Shown in pieces: positions 25,201-36,426 of a stretch of DNA of 64,000 nt. The position numbers and the translations under genes are program-made. The notes below the pieces were generated by a model, which was given only the letters and a program-made list of their open reading frames with translations, was not told the origin of the DNA and did no database searches. How positions within the stretch are numbered: the first letter of the stretch is position 1; every line of letters starts with the position of its first letter. The stretch is from Theristus sp. LFF4_11 (Eukaryota > Nematoda > Chromadorea > Monhysterida > Xyalidae): contig JASANC010002358.1 of assembly GCA_030248135.1 (NCBI GenBank), positions 124,001 to 188,000 of the forward strand, given 5' to 3'.

Positions 25201-25689
25201 GGTGAGCGGCGGGGAATGTGAAGGACACTCTCATCTAAAAAAAGTAAAAACAAACGAAACAATGCAGTACTTCTCAAATGCAGTTCACAATGAGATTGCG
25301 CTTGGGGTGTTTGAGTGTTGCATTCAAGGAATCGCAAGGTGACCGACCGTGTTTGATGTGCGTCGGTTGTGCCATGTGTAGCAGCCTCGATTGTGTGCAT
25401 CATGTGGCCATACTCGCTGCTGCATGCCCAGCCAGCTCACACCCACTCACTGCCTCCGTTTTTCAGAACCAGTCGCAAAACGGTTGCCCAGTACTGGCCT
25501 GTTCCACAAATAACTTCCAAATATCACGTGATGGACTTTGTTGAAATGTTGAAATAATATTCGCGGCCGCGCGTGCTGGGCGTGATGATCACCCACTGAA
25601 TCTCAAATGGGGATAATGAGGTGGAGCGTCGGGCACGCCACGTGCAGTCACATGATCTCCATCAACGCGGTTGGTGTCCTCATAGTTTT
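16276..25689 (-). CDS. EPAC / RAPGEF4-type cAMP-regulated Rap guanine nucleotide exchange factor (start not found)
   Basis: Minus-strand exons: 25593-25689 (tentative), 25017-25159, 24492-24574, 24242-24382, 22746-23008, 22099-22353, 21539-21640, 21316-21425, 21127-21187, 20979-21060, 20428-20638, 20075-20195, 19853-19954, 19625-19761, 19417-19554, 19090-19276, 18778-18942, 18457-18572, 18260-18339, 17960-18115, 17772-17869, 17547-17693, 17189-17352, 17038-17128, 16828-16966, 16689-16756, 16553-16607, 16421-16463, 16276-16351. Domain order is that of EPAC2: CNB-A ([24 protein letters not shown]), DEP ([25 protein letters not shown]), CNB-B ([38 protein letters not shown]), REM ([15 protein letters not shown]), RA, and the CDC25 catalytic domain ([53 protein letters not shown]). 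The C terminus reads [20 protein letters not shown]. cAMP binding relieves autoinhibition and loads Rap with GTP at membranes. The two exons between CNB-A and DEP are Pro/Gln-rich. The junction 24242 to 23008 is out of phase, so an exon is missing there. Two introns start with GC. Confidence 0.9.
20731..20922. mobile_element. MITE-like inverted-repeat element, family C
   Basis: This 192-bp element lies in an EPAC intron. The left end GCCGTAAAGTCTTGCATTTA and right end (reverse complement GCCGTAAAGTCTTGCATATA) are near-perfect inverted repeats extending to AAGGT. A second inner inverted pair, CCCACTTATAAG against CTCATAAGG, is visible. There is no coding capacity and no clear target duplication. 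Confidence 0.75.
21733..21920. mobile_element. Foldback/MITE element with TGACG arrays, family D
   Basis: The arms CCAATTCATGCAC (left) and GTGCATGAATTGG (right) enclose CGGCACGTCACGTCACGT on one side and ACGTGACGTGACGTGACGTG then CCGG on the other, so about 80 bp of each arm can pair. It lies between the EPAC exons at 21640 and 22099. Confidence 0.75.
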
Positions 25690-28600
25690 CTGATAAAAGC
25701 AATTCCTATAAAATGTGGAGAAACAAACTTACTGACAAACAAACGTGGAGTTCAGTAAAAACAAGACGCAAACGCAACACACTCAGGAAGAGCTGAAGCG
25801 TTGCATTTCAGTTTTCGACGCCTGACTTTTTTTTGAAAAATATGTGCCCGCTAAACTGAAAAACAAGCGACGCTGCTTGGTATTGGTTTCAGTAACATGA
25901 ATAATGGAGAAGAGTAAATGGAAATAAATGGTTTTTCAGCACTTTCGATTACTCAATTCGCAATTGAACGCACAGAGAAAATAAATTCTGTTCAAACCAT
26001 AAGCAAACCATGCACAGCGCACTCCTTTCAGGCTTTTTTGTCTTTCAGTTCACATGCAAAAATTAAGATGAAAACACATGGTAAACGCAACCGAGCCTCA
26101 ACCTCTCAGCATTGCCGAAAACGGATGAAAAAAACGCAAATAATGGAGCACAAAAGCGAGCCAAAGCGCACACCGCAGTCACACACAGGCGCATTCAAAT
26201 TCGTTTCCAGTGTCTCTTTACAAAAGCGCAAACATTTATGTATATTTTGGGCTCGAATGGTATGAATGCAAAAGAAAACCAATGCGTTATATGCAATAAC
26301 CGCCGGAACACATGCACCAGAAGATTTTCAGCCCAACATGAAAAAAAAGCTTTTCAGCTGAGCGTGCAAAAGAAACCAGGCGAGCGCAATAATATGTAAA
26401 AATGAAAAAAAGAGCTTAGTACGCTGGAGTCTGTCAATGCTCTAGAGCTGCAGCTGCCTGTATGACAGAGCAGGCGGAATCACATGCTGTTGCTTGGTAT
26501 ACAAAAAAACTCACTGAAAAAGTACATATGTAATTCCATGTTTTTCTAGCAAGAGTAAAAATGCCTCTTCTGTCGCCTGAGTTGTGCGCAAGTGCGTGCG
26601 TGTCAGCAATGTGAATTCAACCTACAAAAAGCAAGATTTCGTTTAAAACTGAACACGAGATCAAAGATCGAGTCGAATGTGAGACACCTTTGAAAACTAC
26701 AGCGGGCAAAACCAAGAAAGTATAGGAAAGTTGTAAGAGCGTATAATTGGCAAGTTTCATGGACGCAACAAATCACAATTTTCAAGCACTTCCGGAAACA
26801 ATAAATACGCTGCACGGACGGACAGTTTTGATCGGATGCACAAAACGTGCGCAGAAAAACGGACACAAAGCAAATGAAGCCGCCACGCAATCCACAGCAC
26901 TCAAAAAGATGCCACTGGTACAAAAAAAGTAAAAAATGAAAACAAAAACAACCAGCGTTCCACGATTGCAAACGGTCACTGACGGGTATTGCGGAAGAAG
27001 AGAAAGCCCCAGATAAAACTGTGCATTTTGGTGTGGGACTTCGGGTGCAAAAACAAAAAAAGCAACAATCCAATGATGGGCAAGTGAAGCGCGCAAAAAC
27101 AAAACTGCAAATTGCATTTCTTGCATCAAACATTCGATTCCATTCAACGCTTTGATTGGCTTCCGCATGCGCGTACGATCAGTGAAAGAACCGAGTTCAA
27201 ACGCAGCCAATCAGCAAAAAAATGTTAACGCATACAAATTTGTGTTCGAAAGCACACTCAATGGCACTCACTAACCAACAGCCACTATCACATTCCTTCC
27301 TCAACGATAGTTCGCTTTCAAACTGCAACTGAAGCGTCAGTGCACGTGCACATGTTCGCATCTTTACGCTCGTTCGAAGCGTCTCGCTCGAGCCATGCGC
27401 AAGAGCCTCTGCTTTTTTACGCAGCATACAATTGTAAAAATATATAAAAACGTGCGTGAATAGACAATGAAGTTTTTGTCTTTCTGCGCGTTGTCTTGCA
27501 CGGACGGGTGTAGCACATTTACAGGCGCATACGGCGAGCGCATGAGAAACGGGACGCACACAAACGGTCGTGGTGTGCGCTTGTGCGGCGAGCGCCAAGT
27601 TTCATGTTCGTGCGAGTGTCTTTGCGTGCCGCTGCAGTCAGTCGGCGACACACACGACATACCGCATAGACGCGCATGCAAGTGGCGACTGGGGAGAACG
27701 AAAATGCAGCGCCAAGCCAGGGCACATTACGGCTGCCGCCAGATGCTGCAACACAAAAACATTCACAGCGTACACACACAGCGCGCTAAACAACAACACC
27801 ACTATACTACTACTGCGCGGGCCAGACATGCGCGATGAAAAACTATATGCAATCGAGTGAACCGTGGCCAAGTTGCAGCAGACGGGATGACACACATATA
27901 TATATACACGTCCAAGCATGTATATGTGCTTGCACATGGAATATATTCTGCTGCATGTACAAATGTGGTGTACTCATATGCAGCAGTATAAGCACAAGGA
28001 GCATGCATACGCTGTCACAACGCAGCGTACACCAGCATCGGTTGTCACCGTAATACGGGTCTTACGCAAAAAACACAATCACAAAATGTCCTTCTCGTCA
28101 TTCAACCGATCAGGTTACACGTTTTATCCTGTCTGAGCAATGGCGCTGTTTTCGGCGTCTTCCATTAATAACAAGCGTCATTGGTCGCAAAAGGCAACTT
28201 ACATTCCGACATTCGTCCACTTGAGCAACATAAAGTACCGCGTGTTGGTTACGGTCGCCACCGTAGTGACTGTGCGAGTTCCGCTGTGTCGCGTGTGTGC
28301 GCGAGCACTATACGCTAACCAGTAAGCTGCTGCATAGTAGCTTCACGCTGGCAGTCTGTGCTCGCAGACAGGGTACACGGCAGCGTATATGCAATGCCAA
28401 GGTTCTCTGGGTCGAATCGAATTGCACGCGCACAGGGTGTGGAAAACTCACTGACACTAATGTCATTACGTACAAGCACTAGAAATTGCATAATCGCCAA
28501 ATGGATTCATCGCTCCGTGAACCTGTTTTTTGCTGTTTCAAGAATTATTTGACATTGTTCGGTAAACTATTGGAGGTTATCACTTTCTTTGAAAAGTCTC

Positions 28601-29485
28601 CGTGTTTCACGTGTGAATTGGGTTGACGTGTCAGTTTTCTCATTAACCGTTTTTGGAAATGAATTGGAATTAACCAATGCACACCCATCCACAAACCTGT
28701 TTTCCACGCTAAGATTGAGTCTTGAGTGTCGAACGAATAAGCAAAAATTTGATGTGAACAACGAGAACAACTTTTTATCTTGCACTTATAACACATGAAC
28801 CATTTAAAAAACTATTTTATGATGTCACTTTTGCAACACATTGACTATGAAACGTACACTAAATTTCTTTTTGGACGTTTGGTGGTGCTATACAATATGA
28901 ACAAACATTTGAGATGAATTAAGTTTTAGTGGCGTGACACATACAAATTTCACGTCAATCGCACGCGTAAAGGCGTTCTTTCGGCGGTATTTTTCTATTG
29001 ACTGCGAATTGGCACACAGACATTGTCCTCTGCTGCGTATAACCTTGCACAGTATAATGGCAAGCAGGACGCGTCGTGGCACAGACAGAAAACACAAAAT
29101 GCACCGTCATGCATACATTACAAGCACGCTTCAGATCAGAATTCAGCTAAAACGTACTGGGTGAAATTTGTGTTTACGCATGTAGTATATTATAGTATGC
29201 GCACATAGCACTGAAGTTGGCACAAACACGCTCTGATGCGCTCTTGTGTGTCCCACACACAATCACCGCACTCGAAAAACTGCGAGTTCAAAAGCGACTT
29301 AATAGACACGCACTTGCTCCTGATGACCGATTAAGCAGTGCCACCATAAACGACAACTCAGTGAAAAAAGTACATTTAGATGCCTCCACCGTTAATACGT
29401 GATTCTACCGTAATTGCGGTGTTTTATTTAATCTATTTATTTATTTATTTATTTAATGTCACATGCTTTTTATTTCAGCTGTGTA

Positions 29486-29697
29486 TGATCTTTTATTTTG
29501 GTCCCGCTACTCAATGCGTGCATAGACAGGTAAACAGTTTAATGGATGACGCGGGAATTCAAAATTGGCAGTGATCCGAGTTCCCCACATAGGGCCAAGT
29601 CTAGGTGACTTTGAATTGCCACATAAAGATTGAAACTAGTTTCCTTCCTACGTCTGCACACGCATTCAGTCGCAGAACTTTAAAAATTGATAATATA
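29486..29697. repeat. Dispersed 210-bp repeat, copy 2
   Basis: It is the same-orientation counterpart of 13165-13377 with roughly four-fifths identity by eye. It ends, like copy 1, in AAAAATTGATAATAT. It is intergenic. Confidence 0.85.
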
Positions 29698-30248
29698 GTT
29701 GCTTCCATAAACACAGAACTGCACTGCACAGTGGAATGAGCAAGTGCAAAATTTCCCGACACAATTCAACGCAAAAAAGAAGAAACCTTCAAGAAGTACA
29801 TACATTCGAAAAAAGTTTGTACGGAATGGCCGAGTAAACATGGCAGCTTTTTTTCAGGGTGCAATGAGCGCGCGAAATGTGAATAAAAGAGATTCTTTAA
29901 CAAAAATAAAGAAATAAAGATGCTCAGAAACCCAATTGTGTGTCAAACTTGACCAATTGATTTTAAACCAGTTGATTCTTCGTGCTATTCTGTTCATTCT
30001 TTTCCCTTGCACACACAATTGGGAATATTATCTTGGCATTCTTGAAAAAGACAATTCCTAGTCTGCGACTGATCCCGCCTTGATGATGAACAATACAAAG
30101 GCTGCCTTATTTATTCGGCCATACTGTATGCAATGTGGCAGTAAAATTTGCAACGGCACGCAACAAAATCGGTCAAAACTTTAGCGATGTATACACCAAT
30201 CAATGTTCCGCCGATCAATCGCCGCGCCGTGCCAATGGCGGAAAGTAA

Positions 30249-30334
30249 AGGGGCATTCATGAAGCAGTGTTTATTGAATATAGCCATGTCTTAACACAGC
30301 ATGCGTCACTAAATACTGCTTCATGAATGCCGCT
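30249..30334. mobile_element. MITE family A, copy 3, beside the BRMS1 stop codon
   Basis: This 86-bp hairpin is flanked by TAA on both sides, starts AGGGGCATTCATGAAGCAGT and ends TACTGCTTCATGAATGCCGCT. Its edge is 20 bp beyond the BRMS1 stop codon, so it must be transcribed in that gene's 3' UTR or overlap its polyadenylation region. Confidence 0.9.
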
Positions 30335-30354
30335 TAACTAGATTGAACTGTCGA

Positions 30355-32368
30355 TCAGGAAGTGCTTGCCAGGAGCTGTGCACCGTTCGTGGTCGTAGCA
30401 GCAGCGCTCAACTGTGCCTCAATGGCGCCGCGTTTTATTGCGATCCAGTCGGCGTCAATGTCCTCCTCCGCGAGCAAATACACCACGTGCGCACCGCTGA
30501 CCGTCATCGGGCGGCCACGTTTGCGTCGCTGCGACGCTGCCGCCGTCGACGAACGATGCGCGCCACTCTCTGCCAATGAAAAACGCAAAAAAATTGGAAT
30601 TGAACGTTTTCAGTTTCGCTTTTTGGTAACCGAATTTTGGTAAACAAAAACGCCAACATTCAAGATGTCCACGAAAACACTTCGTTTATCATCTTTTTGA
30701 ATGGGGTGAAAAGCTGCAACAGAAGAGCCAAGTTACGATTAATATTGAAAAAAATCTGCAGCGCATTACAGCAATCTTGAAAGCCTGCAAAGCCGAAATA
30801 CCGGCCTAAAATAAATTTCCTGTTGCGTTCAGCGTTCCTTCAGTTCAGCCTGCCTTCTCTCTAGTCCGGTCAATTGGACAACCGGACAGACAATCAACGA
30901 ATGAGTCAACCAAAGAACATGTCAATGCTCAATTATAAAGAACATATCGACACCAATCAGTTGGTGCATCACAGGGAATGTTGACTGGAGCAAACTGAAG
31001 AACAAAGAGCGGCGAGCCCATTAAGAAACGTGACACGGTGATGATGATGACACATGAGGCAGGGAGGGGCAGTGAGTGGTGACACGTGGTGCCACATCAC
31101 GCTTGAGGCCACCGTTTTCATGCACGATGCCCCTGATTTTGACAAGGTCAAATTGCAAAGAACCATCAGACAACTTTGCTGTTGCCGAGCAGTGCTGACC
31201 GTTTTGCGCCATCCACAGTGCCAGATTGACGTCCGCCTGGTGTTTCGATTGTTTCAGCTCAGCGATTCGCTGTCGGATGCATCGCTCGTGCTCGTCAAAC
31301 TGCAACTGCGCCAGGTTGGCCTTGTCGCGTTCGGCGTCCAAATCGGCCGCTTCTTTGCGCGTTCGAATCGACTCGAGTTGAAAGCGACGCAACGTGGACG
31401 AAACCTGGTCATGTTCGATGGCAGCGAATGTCGGTTCTCGTGAAAAACATGGCAGAGAAGCGCTGTCAATGGTGAACAAGTTTGGAACGTTTTGTTGTGT
31501 CTGGCTCTTCAGTCCAGAGTTAAGCAACGATGATTCACCTCTTTTTGCGTTTGCGCTTGCTCTTCAATGCAGCTCACTTTTGTTCGCAAGTCAGTGGCCG
31601 CGCCGGAAAGCAGATCATTGTGCCTTGCTTCGATCTGAATAGAGCAGCTTATAATCTTTGCGAGAGTTCAGTTCACATTTAATTTCAAACGACTTTCAAT
31701 ACGTTCACCGGTTAACCCTTGAATTAACCCAATCCCAAATTTTTAGCCGTCGAATCCACCACTCAATTGTGCGTGAACAGCAACGCTTTTCATTATTGTT
31801 CACCAAAACAAAACGAACAGTTTTTATCTGGCTTTTCTTGCTCCATTTTGTGTTTGGCAAAACCCGGAGCAATATTCTGAAGCTGGAAAACCATTTTCGA
31901 CAAAAAGTCCTGAAAAAAGTTTTAAAACCGTGAAAAACGGTCTCTTTTCACAAAAAAACCGGTTTTCTCCATCACTCGAAATAAATGAGCAACCACTCAC
32001 ATGTGCTACACGTTCTTTGTACAACTCGTCTCGTAGCGAATGAAACTGCTTCTCCAACGCGATCAACTGCTTCAAACATTTTTCGCGTTTGTTTTCGTAC
32101 TCATCTGGTTCCAGTTCACACTCGCTGTCTTCTGTAAATTGAAGATTTTCAGTTTTTTCATCGTTTTGTATTGTTTGTGCAAAGTGCAAACAGCAAACGG
32201 AACACATACAACAAAAGGATTAATACGAACACGAACCGGGAAAAAATAAATAAGAAAGAAGAAGAAGAAGAACAAACAACAAACAAGTAACTGACCACTG
32301 TTTGATTCGTCTGCATCTTCACCAGTGTCAACCGCGTTTGATGAGGTGCTTGTGTTGGCCAGGTCCAT
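30355..32368 (-). CDS. BRMS1 / Sds3-family SIN3-HDAC complex subunit
   Basis: Five exons join in phase: 32296-32368 (start codon at 32368), 32001-32131, 31539-31634, 31200-31404 and 30355-30569, giving 239 residues; human BRMS1 has 246. Residues 1-33 are acidic and Ser-rich (NAVDTGEDADESNSEDSE). The family block EYENKREKCLKQLIALEKQF with ELYKERVAHIEARHNDL follows, then a long coiled coil (FQLESIRTRKEAADLDAERD, FDEHERCIRQRIAELKQSKH). The C-terminal motif VSGAHVVYLLAEEDIDADW corresponds to VSGPYIVYML-DIL-DW of vertebrate BRMS1. Family members scaffold the SIN3 histone deacetylase co-repressor in the nucleus. The exon 4 donor is chosen because it alone gives the required phase. The gene is divergent from NMT across the foldback transposon. 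Confidence in family is high. Confidence 0.9.
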
Positions 32369-32598
32369 GCTCCGCTTTGTTAGTTTCTTTCGCTTGTTTT
32401 TGGGGTTTCTCTTGTTCTGCTCTGTCTGTTCTGTTCGTTCTTGTTGTTCTTTCCTCCTTTCAATACCTTTAAAAATGAAAATCAACATCAACAAACCGTA
32501 TATCACAAAAAAGTGAAAGAGGAGAACGCAAATTGCCGTAAAACTACAAAGCCAAAACCGAGCTGGAGGCGGAGCGGATCTCGATCCCAATGTTTCAT

Positions 32599-33329
32599 CT
32601 AGGGTTGTTAAAAAAAACAAAAATCGTCATTTTTGTTTTTTTTTAAAAAGAAAAATTAAAAAAAAAAATTCAAAAATCAAAGTTGTGCTAAATCAATCAG
32701 GGAGTTCGAAGAACCACATATGATATGCAAGCGCCTCCGGAATGACTCCCGTATGGCGGAACTTTGGAGATTTTGTTTTGGTGACCTCAATTACCCCTTT
32801 TCCAAACCGTTACCATGCCTCTTCTAGTGTTTTGACCCCCAAAACGTCACTTATTGTACCCAGCCCAAGTGAAAATACACATACCGGCTTGAAATTCGAT
32901 CAAATCTGATGATGTGTCGCGACGGCAGGACACGAAACGGCAACCAGACAACGTAACGATTGCAAACGGAGAAACGCAATTGTTCTAACATCTTCCTTCT
33001 TCAAAAGGCTTGGCTTAGGTTAGGATTAGGTCAGATTTATCTTAGCATTGGAAATGGCTTTAAGCCAGGTTTTGGTTTGACGCTCAAAAACTTCATCGCA
33101 GATGTTGTTTAAGTACGAAAGTCAGTCGGTAAAACGGTCCAAAATCGACTGCTAAAGGTTTTACGAGGTAATATCAAAGAAAATTTTTGTTGAACTTTCG
33201 AAAAATTGTGCCAAAATTGAGGTTTTCAGAGCATATTAGAAAAATTTTTTCGAATTTAAAAAAAAAATCGGCATTTTTGTTTTTTTTGATCACTTCAAAA
33301 AAAAATTGATTTTTGTTTAACAACCCTAG
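32599..33329. mobile_element. CTAGGGTTG inverted-repeat transposon, copy 1 (731 bp)
   Basis: The ends are CTAGGGTTGTTAAA and TTTAACAACCCTAG, flanked by a perfect TTTCAT direct repeat (32593-32598 and 33330-33335). The outer 250 bp at each end align with 33593-34309 in opposite orientation, and the centre has diverged. It has no coding capacity. Its left edge is 231 bp upstream of the BRMS1 start codon. Confidence 0.9.
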
Positions 33330-33413
33330 TTTCATCCCTTCAACAAAAAGGTTAGGTTAACCAACAAAAAAGCTTCACTTTGTTAAAAAGGCGTTCGCTA
33401 AGCAAAAACAAAG

Positions 33414-36153
33414 GGGTCAGGACAAAACCCCTCCCCTCCCCTCCCCTCCCCTCCTCCTTTTTGGAGGACAAAACCCCTCCCCTCCCCTCCCCTGCTGAGA
33501 CAGGACAAAACCCCTCCCCTCCTCCAACAAAAATTCAAAAATGTCAAATTTTGATTTTTAAGGATTACGGTAACTCCAGCAGTGGGTCTCGACTAGGGTT
33601 GTTAAACAAAAATGAAATTTTTTTTTTTAAAGTGATTAAAAAAAACAAAAATGCCGATTTTTTTTTTTAAAAAAAAATTCGAAAAATTTTCCTCTAATAT
33701 GCTCTGAAAACCTCAATTTTGGCACAATTTTTCGAAAGTTCAACAAAAATTTTCTTTGATTATACCTCGTAAAACCTTTAGCAGTCGATTTTGGGCCGTT
33801 TTACCGACTGATTTTAGGCTTCGACAACATCTGCGATGAAGTTTTTGAGCGTCCCAAAGCTTAGCCTACCATTTCCGATGCAGATAAGGTGACGATTCGC
33901 CTCGCAGAGCGTCCGATTGTGCTCGCTGCTCCGTTTGCAAGCGCTACGTTGTCTGGTTGCTGCTTCGTGTCGTGTCGTCGCGACACCATCAGAAGAATTG
34001 ATCGAATTTCAAGGCGGTATGTTTGTCTTCACTTCAGCATTAGCTTAGCTGGGGACAATTAGTGACGTTTTGGAGGTCAAAACACAAGAAGAGGCATGGT
34101 GACGGTTTGGAAAAGGGGTAATTGAGGTCACCAAAACAAAATCTGCAAAGTTCCGCCATACGGGAGTCATTCGGGAGGCGCTTGCATATCATATGTGGTT
34201 CTTCGGACTCCCTGATTGATTTAGCACAACTTTGATTTTTGAAATTTAAAAAAAAAAAAATTTTTTTTAAACAAAAATGACGATTTTTGTTTTTTTTTAA
34301 CAACCCTAGTCTCGACACGAATCACACAGGTTACGGTAATTTTGGGTCTTGACACGAAGTTGCTGAAAACCACTTTGTTTCTTGTGAATAACAGTTGAAA
34401 CCTTTCAGAAACATGCAGCATTATAACAGAATGTCGAAAAATCGGATGTCAAGGGTTACGGTGACTCTGCAGTGGGTCTCGACACGATTTTTAAAAAACG
34501 TCCCTAATTGCCAGGAAAAGCTACTAGAATGATAGATACCGTTCAAATGATTACAAGAAACGGTCATATATCGGAAGTTTGGTCCCACGGGTTACGGTAG
34601 CGATCGTATTGGGTCTTGACACGAAGTTGCTGAAAACCACTTTGTTTTTTGTGAATAACAGTTGAAACCTTTCAGAAACATGCAACATTATAACAGAATG
34701 TCAAAAAATCGGATGTCAAGGATTACGGTAACTCTGCAGTGGGTCTCGACACGATTTTTTAAAAACGTCCCTGATTGCCAGGAAAAGCTACTAGAATGAT
34801 AGATACCGTTCACATGATTGCATGAAACGGTCATATGTCGGAAGTTTGGTCACACGGGTTACGGTAGCGGTTGTTTTGGGTCTTGACACGAAGTTGCTGA
34901 AAACCACTTTGTTTCTTGTGAATCACAGTTCAAACCTTTCAGAAACATGCAGCATTATAACAGAATGTCAAAAAGTCGGATGTCAAAGATTACGGTAACT
35001 CTGCAGTGGGTCTCGACACGATTTTTTAAAAACGTCCCTGATTGCCAGAAAAAGCTATTAGAATCATTAGCTTAATTAAAAAAAGCTATTATTCACAAGA
35101 AACAAAGTGGTTTTCAGCAACTTCGTGTCAAGACCCAAAACAACCGCTACCGTAACCCGTGGGACCAAACTTCCGATATATGATCGTTTCGTGCAATCAT
35201 GTGAACAGTGTCTATTATTCTAGTAGCTTTTTCTGGCAATCAGGGACGTTTTTAAAAAATCGTGTCGAGACCCACTGCAGAGTTACCGTAATCCTTGACA
35301 GTTGATTTTTTTACATTCTGTTATGATGCTGCATGTTTCTGAAAGTTTCAACTGTTATTCACAAGAAACAAAGTGGTTTTCAGCAACTTCGTGTCAAGAC
35401 CCAAAACGACCGCTACCGTAACCCGAGTGACCAAACTTTCGACATATGACCGTTTTATGCAATCATGTGAACGGTATCTATCATTCTAGTAGCTTTTCCT
35501 GGCAATCAGGGACGTTTTTAAAAATTCGTGTCGAGACCCACTGCAGAGTTACCGTAATCCTTGAAATCCAATATTTTGACATTTTGTTACAATGCTGCAT
35601 GTTTCTGAAAGGTTTCAACTTTTATTCACAAAAAAACAAAGTGGTTTTCAGCAACTTCGTGTCAAGACCCAAAACGACCGCTACCGTAACCCGTGGGACC
35701 AAACTTCCGATATATAACCGTTTCTTGCAATCATTTGAACGGTATCTATCATTCTAGTAGCTTTTCCTGGCAATTAGGGACGTTTTAAAAAATCGTGTCG
35801 AGACCCACTGCAGAGTTACCGTAATCCTTGACATCCGATTTTTCGACATTCTGTTATAATGCTGCATGTTTCTGAAAGGTTTCAACTGTTATTCACAAGA
35901 AACAAAGTGGTTTTCAGCAACTTCGTGTCAAGACCCAAAATTACCGTAACCTGTGTGATTCGTGCCGAGACCCACTGCCGGAGTTACCGTAATCCTTAAA
36001 AATCAAACTTTGACATTTTTTGAATTTTTGTTGGAGGAGGGGAGGGGTTTTGTCCTGTCTCAGGAGGGGAGGGGAGGGGAAGGAAGGGGAGGGGAGGGAG
36101 GGGTTTTGTCCTCCAAAAAGGAGGAGGGGAGGGGAGGGGTTTTGTCCTGACCC
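33414..36153. mobile_element. Foldback transposon with tandem-repeat arms (2.74 kb)
   Basis: Termini GGGTCAGGACAAAACCCCTC and its reverse complement are bounded by a perfect 9-bp direct repeat, AAAACAAAG (33405-33413 and 36154-36162). The outer arms are (CCCCT)n tracts. Inside are about 266-bp units marked by GGGTCTTGACACGAAGTTGC at about 34345, 34611 and 34877, mirrored as reverse complements at about 35116, 35382, 35650 and 35916. The turn-around point is near 35070. The left arm is interrupted by another transposon (33593-34309). There is no open frame of transposase size. The layout recalls Drosophila foldback and Galileo elements; the 9-bp duplication is what Mutator-type transposases produce. 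Superfamily is inference. Confidence 0.9.
33593..34309. mobile_element. CTAGGGTTG inverted-repeat transposon, copy 2, nested in the foldback element (717 bp)
   Basis: It has the same ends as copy 1 (CTAGGGTTGTTAAAC ... TTAACAACCCTAG) and is flanked by TCTCGA on both sides (33587-33592 and 34310-34315). Removing it restores the GGGTCTCGACACGA sequence found in every other unit of the surrounding foldback, which proves the insertion. It is non-coding. Confidence 0.93.
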
Positions 36154-36426
36154 AAAACAAAGCCCACACGAAACTCCACGTAAAAATCATAACGTCACTT
36201 TCTGTGGAAACTAAGTGTCTTAAAAATGCATTTTCAGATAAAAGTAAAATTTTAATGGCAAAAATTCGTTTTTTTAAACTGACCTTTTTTGATTTTTTTA
36301 GAATAATAGATTCTGCTCCTTCCTTGCTATTGTTCCAGATCATAGATCGCGATCGCTGGTGTGGTAGATGCTGTCTATTGTTGTGATTGTGAGAGTGGTG
36401 AGAGACCGAAACGCGTACCACAAAAA

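Larger units (their letters stand above)
25690..30354. other. Large gene-free interval, EPAC upstream to BRMS1 downstream
   Basis: No exon series with family similarity was found. It should contain the EPAC promoter and any first exon. There are (AT)n near 27898 and (TTTA)n near 29430, the second copy of the 210-bp repeat and MITE A copy 3. Short frames in both strands are rich in Cys, His and Arg and look random. Confidence 0.5.

Noticed and set aside
32072..32620. 182-codon minus-strand frame with a hydrophobic N terminus upstream of BRMS1
   Set aside because: It overlaps the CTAGGGTTG transposon end and reads through the donor of BRMS1 exon 1. The downstream ATG (MDLANTSTSS) gives a protein of normal BRMS1 length.
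33380..33670. Pro/Ser-rich 96-codon frame
   Set aside because: It is the CCCCT tract of the foldback transposon arm.
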